Positions 1 through 9,956 of a stretch of DNA of 64,000 nucleotides are shown one piece after another. The position numbers and the translations under genes are program-made. Origin of the DNA: Luzula sylvatica (lineage: Eukaryota > Streptophyta > Magnoliopsida > Poales > Juncaceae); NCBI GenBank assembly GCA_946800325.1, contig OX326956.1, positions 45,709,552 through 45,773,551 on the forward strand. Direction: 5' to 3'. How positions within the stretch are numbered: the first letter of the stretch is position 1; the number at the start of each line of letters is the position of its first letter. The notes below the pieces were generated by a model that saw only the letters and a program-made list of their open reading frames with translations, was not told the origin of the DNA and did no database searches.

Positions 1-430
1 GATTTTGCATAGATGAACAAAAGTGGGGGGATAAGAGATTGGGTCTTATTACTGGATTGTTAATGTATGCCAATTTCGACTTTAAATATTTCTGAATCGC
101 AATATTAATATTTTTTTGAATATTCCTTTTCAGTGAGATTGTTTGGAGAACTCGAAACAATGGGATTTCTTATGAAACTTCATGCAAAACTGGCACTTTT
201 ATAGGATATTTTGAATAATCTTATGAAACTAATGTTTTAATTTTTTTGATTCAGGTAATAGTGACCTCAATGGTGCAGTATATTGAGGGAGTTAAGTAGC
301 TTTGTTAATAGATACTCATTATTTTTGTTTAATAGATGCACACAGTACATTATTATCTTCTCTTTCATGATTCTGACTTGCTATGAAATTCATGCGAACT
401 CCTATACCAATTCTTCAATCTTTAAGGTGG
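1..430. other. Unresolved AT-rich sequence at window edge
   Basis: No gene can be confirmed. Two short open stretches preceded by pyrimidine-rich tracts ending in AG (near 134 and 255) look exon-like, and the second ends at a TAG near 297. They could be the last exons of a gene entering from outside the window, but no protein family is recognisable. Confidence 0.2.
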
Positions 431-1180
431 TAATAATATTATTTAAATCTTTCATATAATATTTAGACTTTATAAGGGTATATATGATAATTTCATATTT
501 TTCAGAGGTATGCAATATGCATGTTAATCTCAGATTTTTTGGGGTATATATGGTAATTTAAGTTTTTATAGGTTTTATATGATAATTCAGATTTTCTATG
601 CTATACATAGTAATTTGAAAATTTTTAAGCGCATGCATGATAATTTCATATATTACAGGGGTATATTTGATATTGTCAGATTTTAAAAAATTTCATATTT
701 AAGATGGGTATATTTGATATTTCCAGGTTTTATAAGTGTATTTACGCAACTTTCATATTTTATTTGATATTTTCAGTTATTGTAAGGGTATTCGAGAAAT
801 TTTCTGATTTTGGAAGGGTATTCTAAAAATTTCAGATTTTATAGGGGAACATTTGGTATTTTCAGGTCTTAATAGGGATAATTTTGATATTTTCAGATTT
901 TAAAAGTTTGCTTCTAAATATTCATATTTTAGATTGGTATGTTTGATATTTTAAGGTTTCATATGTGTATTTTTGAATTTTTAAGATTTTGGATGGGTAC
1001 AACCGTACAAGTTCGATTTTTCATATTTTAGATGGTTATTTTTGCAATTGTCATATTTTGGAAGGGTATATTGATACATCCAGGTTTTGTAAAGAAAATA
1101 TCATATATTACCATTTTTGAGTATATTTTAGTTTGCTTACCATTTCAAATATTTTCCATATTATATTTCTTAATTTTTTT
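430..1180. repeat. Degenerate 35-45-bp tandem repeat
   Basis: The stretch is built from diverged copies of a short unit with the core GGGTATATTTGATATTTTCAG-like text (for example near 700, 840, 935 and 1060). Unit length and sequence drift strongly, so this is an old array. The same motif occurs in reverse complement at about 5260-5530. No coding potential is visible. Confidence 0.6.
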
Positions 1181-1182
1181 CT

Positions 1183-2277
1183 TCAAATTTTGTGACAATT
1201 ATTTTATTGATAATGAAAAACAAAACAATTTTGTAGCAATCACATTTGTAACTATTTATCTTTAATAAGATGAATTTTTTTTTTTTAAATTTTGTAACAA
1301 TTATTTTATTGGTAATGAAAAATAAAACAATTTTGTAGCTATCACATTTGTAACTATTTATCTTTAATAAGATGAATTTTTTTCTTCAAATTTTATGACA
1401 ATTATTTTATTGATAATGAAAAATAAAACAATTTTGTAGCTATCACATTTGTAACTATTTATCTTTAATACGATCAATTTTTTTCTTCAAATTTTGTGAC
1501 AATTATTTTATTGATAATGAAAAATAAAATAATTTTGTAGCTATCACATTTGTAACTATTTATCTTTAATAAGATGCATTTTTTTCTTCAAATTTTGTGA
1601 CAATTATTTTATTGATAATGAAAAATAAAACAATTTTGTAGCTATATCACATTTGTAACTATTTATCTTTAATAAGATGAATTTTTTTCTTCAAATTTTG
1701 TGACAATTATTTTATTGATAATGAAAAATAAAACAATTTTGTAGCTATCACATTTGTAACTATTTATCTTTAATAAGATGAATTTTTTGTCTTTAAATTT
1801 TGTGACAATTATTTTATTGATAAATAAAACAATTTTGTAGCTATCACATTGTAACTATTTATCTTTAATAAGATGAGTTTTTTTCTTCAAATTTTGTGAC
1901 AATTATTTTATTGATAATGAAAAATAAAACAATTTTGTAGCTATCACATTTGTAATTATTTATCTTTAATAAGATGAATTTTTTTCTTCAAATTTTGTGA
2001 CAATTATTTTATTGATAATGAAAAATAATATAATTTTGTAGCTATCACATTTGTAACTATTTATCTTTAATAAGATGAATTTTTTTCTTCAAATTTTGTG
2101 ACAATTATTTTATTGATAATGAAAAATAAAGCAATTTTGTAGCTATCACATTTGTAACTATTTATCTTGAATAAGATGAATTTTTTTCTTCAAATTTTGT
2201 GACAATTATTTTATTGATAATGAAAAATAAAACAATTTTGTAGCTATCACATTTGTAACTATTTATCTTTAGTAAGA
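1183..2277. repeat. 101-bp tandem repeat array, 11 copies
   Basis: A unit containing TGACAATTATTTTATTGATA recurs with its ATTTTATTG anchor at 1201, 1303, 1404, 1505, 1606, 1709, 1811, 1905, 2006, 2107 and 2208. Spacing is 101-103 bp, except one 94-bp step caused by a small deletion. Copies differ by only a few bases, so the array is fairly homogeneous. Short ORFs here are by-products of the repeat. Confidence 0.95.
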
Positions 2278-2640
2278 TGCCGAGTATCTAAATAAAAGAA
2301 AGTGATGAGATATTGCTAATTTACACCACATTTTCAGTTCTTTTTTTTTGACGCATTCATTCATTACTGAATTGAATTTCGGTGAATCACCTTCCTTAAT
2401 GAGGAAGTTTGTATAATTATTCCTCCTAGGTTAAAGTATTTTTGTTGGACAAATACAATATAATAATTGCCACAAAATTTGTTGAGTATCTAAATAAGGG
2501 TATGTATGTTGAGCATCTAAATAAGGGTATTCTTAATTTGTGGCTCAACTTTATTATAATTTTTTTTTTATTGGATATACTTGATTGGATATATACTGTT
2601 ATATATTTAAACTAAATATTAAGCTCAACAAATTTTAAAT
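2278..2640. other. AT-rich spacer, no gene seen
   Basis: AT-rich sequence between the 101-bp array and a Helitron-like terminus. It includes a short local duplication of GAGTATCTAAATAAGGGTAT near 2485-2530. No coding or RNA gene signal was seen. Confidence 0.5.
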
Positions 2641-2726
2641 AATTCACTTTTGTAACATGTTTTATTATGACAAGTAAGAGTAAAACATATCAAATGCCCG
2701 CAGCGGAGTCGCGGATATTATACTAG
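2640..2726 (+). mobile_element. Helitron-like 3' terminus
   Basis: The sequence CCCGCAGCGGAGTCGCGG can form a short GC hairpin. It is followed after about 9 bp by CTAG (2723-2726) and then T. A subterminal hairpin followed by CTRR at an A/T target is the known 3' end of Helitrons. The 5' end was not located, so the element may include the upstream tandem arrays. Three other ends with similar architecture lie at 23433, 27248 and 55815. Confidence 0.5.
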
Positions 2727-3106
2727 TATATATAAAAGCCCGTGGGCATCCTCATTAAACAAGGAAACTAAAGGTTCATACAAGCATTACAAAAAACGAT
2801 AAAAGGAAAAAAGCTATTTGAACAGCCAAAATAGCAAAACAAATTGTCAAAAACCTAAAAAGTAAACAAACTCCTACATAATCTAACGTGATTCCAGTGA
2901 TCTTCATGGAGCTGTGCCTAAAACCTTCACGACATAGAAGGAAACACAACATCCTCGTAATTTAGTTGAAATGGGCAAATGGCCTAGCCATGTTAGCTAG
3001 TTGGTGAGCCTCCACATTAACCATACGTGAGACCCAATGAAAAGTTGGGTCCTCGACGCTGTGCTTCCCCGAGACACATTCTTGAGCTCTTGCAATTACC
3101 TGCCAT
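2727..3106 (-). pseudogene. LINE 3' remnant with RNase H C-terminus
   Basis: The minus-strand reading contains FHWVSRMVNVEAHQLANMA, which matches the C-terminal part of the RNase H (RVT_3) domain of plant L1 LINEs: a V-R-x2-N-x2-AH-x-LA pattern. It ends at a stop at 2962-2964, followed by about 230 bp of 3' UTR-like sequence. The reading frame upstream is cut at 3106 by an hAT-like insertion, and matching sequence resumes near 3829. This is dead LINE sequence, not a host gene. Confidence 0.65.
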
Positions 3107-3828
3107 AGGGACGGCTAAGTAGCCTAGGCAACTAGGCACTAGTCTAGAGCCTCTATTTTAGAAGGTCCATACATATTATTAATTAGCGTTCAAGTAAAAT
3201 TATATATACAAGTTAAATTAAAATTTAGTAATGTTTTATTATCTGATTTTGCACCGTGATGATTACAATTTTATAAATCAAGAAATTAATCTTGTTTTTT
3301 CTTTATGTACCGACTATTATAAATTTCTCAATATTTCAACTTTCTAATATGTAATTATATATTTTGTTTTTCTATTTTATTGTGTTATTACTTAATGAAT
3401 TTATGTTGGTCTTTTTAACACCATCAATGTTAACAAAATTAATATCAATGCTGTTCAACACATAAATATTGATTTGTATGTGTGAGTATTTAAGAAAATC
3501 TCTTAAAAAATCAAGTTAATTTCTCGCACTCTTACACGTGAATATGAAATTGCAAGGAACTTTGATAGTCATTCAGTTTTTCGTTCAGTAGAATTAATTG
3601 TGTCATATTTCTTAATTATTATTTCTTCTTCATTATAAAATTTCATTCGTTTATTTTTTTATGTTAAAAGAAAAGCTATGTTTTAAAAAGTAACGATCAA
3701 ACTAATCGGACTATCTTATATTTTTGAGATATTAAAGTTTAATCCTCTTCAACATATTATACAATTAAATAATTAGAGTTTTAAATAAAAATTCGCCGAG
3801 AGCCTTCAAAATGTTTGAGTCGTCCCTG
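3107..3828. mobile_element. Non-autonomous hAT-like element inside a LINE
   Basis: The left end begins AGGGACGGCTAAG and the right end, read in reverse complement, begins CAGGGACGACTCAAAC, forming short imperfect terminal inverted repeats of hAT style. The flanks TGCCAT and TGTCAT are probably a decayed target duplication. Joining the flanks restores continuity of the LINE RNase H reading on the minus strand, which supports the boundaries. No transposase ORF is present. Confidence 0.55.
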
Positions 3829-3959
3829 CAGTGTCATCTACTGCGACTTAAAAAAAACTAATACCAATTTACGAATCTTCCACTAAGAATTGGGCACCAA
3901 AAACATATAGAACAAAACAAGTATACGATTTCATCGTTGACCCAGGAATAAGGATACCA
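3829..3959. other. Short LINE-related spacer
   Basis: The first bases continue the minus-strand LINE remnant interrupted by the hAT-like element (TAGATGACA follows the expected reading). The rest is AT-rich with no recognisable content. Confidence 0.35.
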
Positions 3960-4530
3960 TGGACGGCCCAACTACTGCGACAGAAGATCCCATTCAAAAT
4001 CCGACTGTTCATGTGGCTGGTTTTCAATAACATGATCTTAACGAAAGAAAATTTGGTAAAAAGAGGATGGACACAACCGACAAATTGCCCTCTATGTGCG
4101 GAACAATCAGAATGTGTGGATCACCTTTTCGCGACATGTGCTTACACAAAATAATGTTATGGTATGGTAGGGCTCCAAAAAATAACAGCCCATCAAACAA
4201 TTTTAATTTGGAGAAAGTCTAGAAAGCAAAAAATAAAAAATTAGACGACAACAACGAACCGAATGATACGGTTATCTGGGCGGCAGCAATCTGGTGTATT
4301 TGGAAAGAAAGAAATAGTCAATTTTTCAAAAAAAGGCAAAGATGACCATCTTACTATCCCAATATATTAGAAATTTAGGTTGGTTCTGAAATAAAATTTT
4401 AAATTAAATAATGTAACAACCTAGTGTAATTTGGTCTCTTGGAAAGCAATGCTTGTAAAAGATTTTTTATTTATATAAATAAGACCCGAAAGAGCACGTT
4501 TCGTGCTCCGGAATCTTTTCAAAAATTTTT
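3960..4530 (+). pseudogene. LINE remnant with zf-RVT domain
   Basis: The plus frame near 3978-4146 reads through IPFKIRLFMWLVFNNMILTK, then the zinc-binding pattern CPLC-x9-HLFATC. This is the reverse-transcriptase zinc-binding (zf-RVT) module that follows the RT in plant LINE ORF2. A later piece (4270-4330) gives IWAAAIWCIWKERN, the usual linker before RNase H. Frames are broken between the pieces and there is no RT upstream, so this is a truncated, dead copy. The tail near 4430-4510 resembles a LINE 3' UTR. Confidence 0.7.
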
Positions 4531-4594
4531 TTACCTACCATCTGATAGGTTGAATTGTTTTCGGGTATGTAGAGTTTCGCATGATATTAATCAA

Positions 4595-4870
4595 CTATGA
4601 ATTGTCTGATAGAAACAAGCAGGCCCTTCCTAGGAATTTATCTTTTATCAACTTCCTTTCTTGTAATAAAGTCTCAAACTCCCCTTCCAAAGGTAGTAAA
4701 AAAACCAAAAAAATCATTAGCTTTAGCCAATAGGATTTCAGCATTATTATTGTTTTTAATAACACATCCAATACCACTATTCCCCCATTGATCTCCCGAA
4801 TAATCAATATTACACACAAGATTGACGATCTGGTACGAGTCAGTTTGACCCAATGTTTTAAATACCGTGT
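4595..4870 (-). pseudogene. RNase H (RVT_3) fragment, frame-shifted
   Basis: On the minus strand, one frame gives an RNase H-like segment around GNSGIGCVIKNNNNAEIL. The adjacent frame gives FETLL followed by LIKDKFLGRACLFLSDNS, which resembles the central E and D motifs of the RVT_3 RNase H family. The switch of frame shows a frameshift. It is probably another LINE fragment. The small open frames on both strands here are not genes. Confidence 0.5.
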
Positions 4871-5260
4871 AGCGGCGCGCATCGTTTTGACGTTTAATTT
4901 AGCGGTTAGCGTAAAACGGGCGATATAATGCCTCTTCACCATCGCAGCGGACTTTGATCAAAATTATTATTTTTATAATACTACGATATGCATATAAATA
5001 TAATTTAGTAGCCAAATATTATTAATATTTTTTTAATATTTCTTTATACCAACATCACAAATTAACATAAATAAAAAATCCATCTTTGAGAAAATATATT
5101 ATTATTATTATAGTTATTGTTATTATTTATTACTATTTTTTTATTATTATTTTATTTTTATTATAACAATACCGATAATAGTTCTTGTAGTTATTATCTT
5201 ATTTTTAGTATAATAATAATAATAATAATAACTGCAAAAAAAAAAAAATATATACCCTTG
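4871..5260. repeat. AT-rich, trinucleotide-like low-complexity DNA
   Basis: From about 5095 to 5250 the sequence is mostly imperfect (ATT)n/(TAA)n text. The part before it (4871-5090) is AT-rich, with one short GC-richer piece near 4870-4950. No gene was seen. Confidence 0.6.
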
Positions 5261-5530
5261 TACTAACTTTCCGAAATATTAAAATATCAAAAATACCCCT
5301 TTAAAAGCAGAAATTTTAGAAATAACTTTATAATAACTGCAAATATCAAATACACATCTTCATAACCTGAAAAATTCAAAAATACCCATCTAAAATTTGA
5401 ATATATGAAATATACCCTTTAAAATAAGAAATTTCAAAAATAACCTTATAAAACCTAGAAATATGGAATACCCCCCTCGAAAATATGATAATTTGAAAAA
5501 AGCATTGTAAAACCTGAAAATAGCAAATAG
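5260..5530. repeat. Degenerate repeat, inverted copy of the 430-1180 family
   Basis: Repeating text such as AAATATGAAATATACCC, with AAAACCTGAAAATAT-like spacers, is the reverse complement of the motif filling 430-1180. The 113-residue minus-strand frame covering part of it shows no domain and is a repeat artefact. Confidence 0.5.
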
Positions 5531-6956
5531 ACCCTTCCAAATTTTGAAAATTTTGAAAGAAGATGCACCGAGAAAATTGTAAATCTACACCGTCCGATAT
5601 TGCATCATCGAAACCCCAGAAAATTGCAGAGTAAAGGCAGCCTTCAGAGTAGATCCTCCTTTTGACGTACCTGTTATTTCTGTTACACCACATAATGATA
5701 AGAGAATTAGTTTCCATCTTATATAAATTGCCTAAAAATAGGGAAATTGTTTCTTTCCATATTAGTCATTTAAAATAATTTAACACAAATAATCCAGCTT
5801 CACACCTACAATAATTTTAATTAGTCATTTAAAATTAACAAAAAATCAAAATAAATGAACAATAATGGATAAAGTAGTGAACTTAAATTGTCACCTCATT
5901 AATGCGAAAATATGGCTTCAAGAAATCAATGATTCTTCCATTTTATTTTGACACTTAGAAATGGCAAAATAGTAATTATTCTCTTTCCTCAGCAAGCAAG
6001 GCTTAAACATACATGGCGGCATTTATTCTCAAGCAACTCTTTTCAATCCTGTATTATTCATTCGCACAACAAATTTTTATGCAAATATATTTATAAATGT
6101 AAATGTAAATTATGCAAAACACACCTTGTACTCTTCGCAATTCACACAATAGTGCTCCTCATAATCGGTTCAGTACTTGAGCATAAAAGTAACTCACAAT
6201 TGCTTCATGCTTGGGATCAGTTGTGTGATTGAATCTATCATATTCAATTTGTAACTGCAAATAAATCCCCAAAAAGTATAAAATCATTAAGAACATAAAA
6301 TAAATTGATTAAATTGATCAAAATAAAAAGCACTAATAACGTCAGACCAGAGTGTACGGTAAGCTTTTGAAATAAAAACTTCAACTTCGGATGGAATCAA
6401 ACCTGACAAAGGTGTATCTAGTCTAGAGTTTCCTGAGGAGGCGCGAGAGACAGAGAACTCCACTGGGATGAGGCCCGAGAGGTTCAATCAACGAGGCGTT
6501 AAGGTTTTAAGAAAGAATTGACAATCTCCATTCGGAATCGAGAATTGCTATCCAGATTTCACCAAAAACATCAGAGTACCGACTTCAGAGAGAAGCCATC
6601 CTGATATTAGAAATCGTAAATCACCATGTCTAAGAATGAGAACACCATATGTTTGTATGCGTTTGAGGTTTGGGGATTAAGAAGGGAATTGGTGGAGGCG
6701 GGGAAGACGACGGCGATCCACAGAATTGAGGTACTCTCCGAGGAGAAGGAGAATATCCTCCAGAAGCGCCGGCGGTGATTGCATAGACTAAAAGAGAGAG
6801 AGGGAGAAAGTAGGGGACTGTGTGTCTTCTCTCGTGTCTAGATGAAAATAATTGAGAAGTGAAAAGAGGTGAAAGAAGAGGCACGAGGATGGAAAATGAA
6901 AATAATTAATTATAATTTACCGTTGCTTTTGAAATCCGGTTAGGCTGAGAAAAAAA
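5531..6956. other. Unresolved region with a GC-richer island at 6480-6890
   Basis: No product is recognised. The island at 6480-6890 is clearly less AT-rich. On the minus strand it carries a CT-rich tract (near 6790-6810) followed by an ATG at about 6783 and about 35 codons, which resembles a 5' UTR and first exon. The reading then meets stops, so it could be a captured gene fragment or a decayed gene. The 66-residue minus frame at 6287-6487 has LSGLIP-type text reminiscent of leucine-rich repeats, but this is too little to assign. Confidence 0.25.
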
Positions 6957-7122
6957 CAGTGTTTCAAAAATCGGTCTTGGCGGCCGATTAATCGGTGATT
7001 AATCGCTTCTCGATGATCCGCCGTCGAGATAACCCCTTGGCGTTTTGTGTTTGGCGGAATCCGCCAAGGGTCCGCCAAGACCGCCAAGTCACCGCCAAAC
7101 CGATTTTTAGAAGTGTTTTTTT
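6957..7122. mobile_element. Foldback MITE-like element
   Basis: The left arm GTTTCAAAAATCGGTCTTGG and the right arm CCGCCAAACCGATTTTTAGA are inverted copies of one another. The interior is rich in CCGCCAAG and GATTAATCG palindromic text. Length is about 165 bp with no ORF. The target duplication is not clear because the right end runs into a T-rich tract. Confidence 0.55.
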
Positions 7123-7149
7123 TTTGTTTTTTTTTTGTTTTGAATTGTC

Positions 7150-7215
7150 AATGCGTCCATAGCCTAGTTGGTTGAATGTGAAGCATAAAAAAATCATATA
7201 TTACGAGAGGTTGTA
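7150..7215 (+). mobile_element. SINE fragment (tRNA-like A-box head)
   Basis: The text TCCATAGCCTAGTTGGTTGA matches the tRNA-derived head of the SINEs at 19534-19674 and 29320-29454. Similarity weakens at the expected B-box. There is no poly(A) tail, so this is a truncated copy. Confidence 0.5.
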
Positions 7216-7315
7216 GGATACTCTTCAAAATAACGATCGTTTTCGTTATGGATTGCCAATGGATCCTCATTGACATCAAAAAAATTAGGCATCAATAATA
7301 AAAATGATCGTTTGT

Positions 7316-7318
<3 letters not shown>

Positions 7319-7376
<58 letters not shown>
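7319..7376. repeat. (TA)n microsatellite at LTR edge
   Basis: About 29 uninterrupted TA units lie directly at the start of the left LTR of copia element 1. The expansion has replaced the terminal TG and hides any target-site duplication. Confidence 0.95.
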
Positions 7377-7380
<4 letters not shown>

Positions 7381-8379
7381 AAATACAGTTTCAGGATCAA
7401 CCGTAAAAGTGTACACAAAGATAAACGAATGTAAGCGTACATTCGTGGTCATATCTTTCAGTAGGAAAATGCAATTTGAATGGTTCAAATTGGGTTAGAT
7501 AGATAATAAGATTATCTACAACCTTCATATAGAAATATATTTCATATGAACGAAGTATCTGTATCGTTTCTATGAAATACCGAAATGGTGCAACAGTATG
7601 ACATACAGTTAGTAAAACAGTGATAACTTTTGTATACGAACTCCAATTAGTCTAGGCCAAATTGGGTCGTGTAGATAATAAGATTATCTACAACTTTCGT
7701 GTTGGTTGATTTTCTGTCAGAGGAATTTACCAATTTCGTATAGACAGAATACTGGACAGATTCATACAACTTTCTGTGTGAATGAGTGTATATTGGATAT
7801 ACATGTCTTTTGGCCAATCATAATCCTATGTGATATAAATAAGATAATTCTCTCTCATCTTAAATGGTTCATTCAGTTAATTAATTCAGAGTATTCCAGA
7901 GAATTGTGAGACAACTTTCTAGAGAGAGAAAGGGTGTAAAGAAAGAGAAACCGTGAAAAGGTGTTTTCCGGTATAGAGAATCAAACAATCAAGCAAGTTC
8001 GCCGGTGCATCGTCTAGGCAGTTGCACCCGCGACCGACGTCTTACGAGTCATGGTGGATACACGTAGAGGAGCAACAATTGGGCCTCTTTCAGTTGTGAT
8101 CGATTCGAACGAGTAATTTCAGTCGGAGACGAAATCGAGTGAATCGGCAACGAACGGTGAAAGACACGTGGTGTGGGACGCGCGGATTGTCACCAACGTG
8201 ACACGAAAAGAAGAATAGCAATCAACCCTTCGTGTGCAATCAATTTTGCACTGGTATGAATCTAATATTCTTATTTGCATCGTACCCTTCGAAGTCATGG
8301 CGTGATCTCGGGAATCGGGGAACCGGACCGGGCCTACATATCCGCTGCGCGGGCCCGGGGCCGGGTAGAATCCCCTTCA
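7375..8379 (+). repeat. Left LTR of copia element 1
   Basis: Aligns along its length with 15083-16095 and, in reverse complement, with 35505-36531 and 42902-43928. The terminal TG is lost to the TA expansion and the end reads CCCCTTCA before the primer-binding site. The segment at about 7860-7960 differs from the right LTR in both sequence and length, while the R/U5-like half (8000-8379) is more conserved. This LTR would hold the promoter and start of the genomic RNA. Confidence 0.85.
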
Positions 8380-8380
8380 G

Positions 8381-8392
8381 TGGTATCAGAGC
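8381..8392 (+). other. Primer-binding site (initiator tRNA-Met type)
   Basis: TGGTATCAGAGC begins two bases after the left LTR. It is the standard plant copia primer-binding site, complementary to the initiator methionine tRNA, and marks the start of the internal region. Confidence 0.9.
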
Positions 8393-8639
8393 GATCGCCA
8401 TCGATTCGAGGGTCGAATCATAGTCGTATATTCGATATACGCACGGGTTATCAAAGTTCGTACCCGTTTGCATGATGTTACATATAGAGAAAGTCAATTT
8501 CGTTAAAATCACAAGTAGAATTCGCTAGAGATCGATCAAAAGTTGATTGAGAGTATATAGGAATGATCGTGAAAAGATTTCATGAATAATCGTTTTGGAA
8601 ACGAGCGAAAACAGACGAAACAGTAGAAAAATCGCATAG

Positions 8640-9175
8640 TCCGTTATAACGGACTGGTTGATCCGTTGTAACGGACACTGTATAAGATACAGGAAATTGA
8701 GAATTTCTGCGAAAATCACATAGTCCGTCATAACGGACTTGGAGTTCCGTTGTATCAGACCATGTATATGATGCAGGGATGTGAGGAGGACTGTGAATAA
8801 ACGCATAGTCCGTTGTAACAGACATGGGTTCCGTTGTAACGGACCTTGTATGTGATACGAGGATGCGGGGATGCCTAGGGTGTCTTTTGGAGTCCGTTGT
8901 AACGGACATGGTCCGTTGTAACGGAAACCTTCGCAGTTAGGTCCGTGATAACGGACTATAGGTTGCGTTGTAACGGACTGGTTCCTGGAAATTTGGAAAA
9001 TGGTTTGCAGAAAATAGCGTTGTAACGGACCTAGGTTGCGTTATAACGGACATGTTTCTGGCAATTTTGGCCAAACTCCGGAATAAATAGCGTTGTAACG
9101 GACTTGAGTTCCGTTGTAACGGAGTGAAGGGAACTGAGGTTCTGTTGTAACGGACCATGATGCGTTATAACGGAA
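8640..9175 (+). repeat. Array of 16 paired palindromes in retroelement leader
   Basis: Sixteen copies of a palindrome close to GTCCGTTATAACGGAC (often GTCCGTTGTAACGGAC) occur at about 8640, 8663, 8722, 8745, 8807, 8829, 8891, 8910, 8941, 8963, 9016, 9036, 9090, 9109, 9140 and 9161. They form eight doublets whose members start 19-23 bp apart; doublets repeat every 50-85 bp. At least one copy (8639-8654) is a perfect palindrome. The array lies between the primer-binding site and gag. Each palindrome holds two opposed AACGG cores, which resemble MYB sites. Small minus-strand ORFs over this array are artefacts. Confidence 0.9.
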
Positions 9176-9956
9176 TAGTTCCTGTTTGCTGATTTTGTTT
9201 TCGTGATAACTTTGGCTACACAACTCAAAATTTTGAGTTCTTTATATCGATTTGATCGGCATCAATCATTCTAGCATATTAGATAATTAATTATTTAGAA
9301 TAATTAGTCTTCCTAAATAAATCATATGCATTTAGACTAATCTTGTGATAGTGATATAATATGATTATGTCACGAATTATGAAACATGAATGTCATGATC
9401 CCTCAAAATAATTAAGTCGTGGAAATGCCTTCCATATCATCAACCATCGAAATTGGTATCACAATATGTGTGTTTCTAGGCCTTCGTCATGCACACATGT
9501 TTATGGTACTAATGGGTGACAAGCGTTAAATGGGGACTTACGTGTTTCTAGGCCTTCGTCATGCACGTGAGTAGTTCATTTGAACGATACGTTTGATATG
9601 GTTATGACTTAACCGTCCAAGCCAATCCGATTGGAGTTCGGGGCATAGTTAGAATGCACACACGGAACTGGGATTGTATGTGATACGATCCATCACCGAA
9701 ATTCTAAAAGGTTCGAGAGTCGCATATGATGCGATTGGATTATATCCTACCTAAATAAGCGAGATCCCACTCGATAGGCCTTCGTCACTTGTGGGAGGAT
9801 TGCGAAATATGGATCTCGGGTGTTATGGACTTGGAGTCCCGTATCGGTATGAGGGTTATCGATTCGATAAAATAACACTATTCATATAATCATCATATAA
9901 GCCTATAGGATAAGTACGCGACGTTAGTAATCAATCTTTTATTTCATTTGTAAAAT

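Noticed and set aside
8640..9175. CRISPR-like array
   Set aside because: Repeats are short palindromes with variable 5-60 bp spacing in a plant retrotransposon; spacers are themselves repeats. Nothing prokaryotic is present.
8525..9228. Several 60-109-residue minus ORFs with repeated VRYN and VTTE words
   Set aside because: They translate the palindrome array in the leader of element 1 and exist only because of the repeat.
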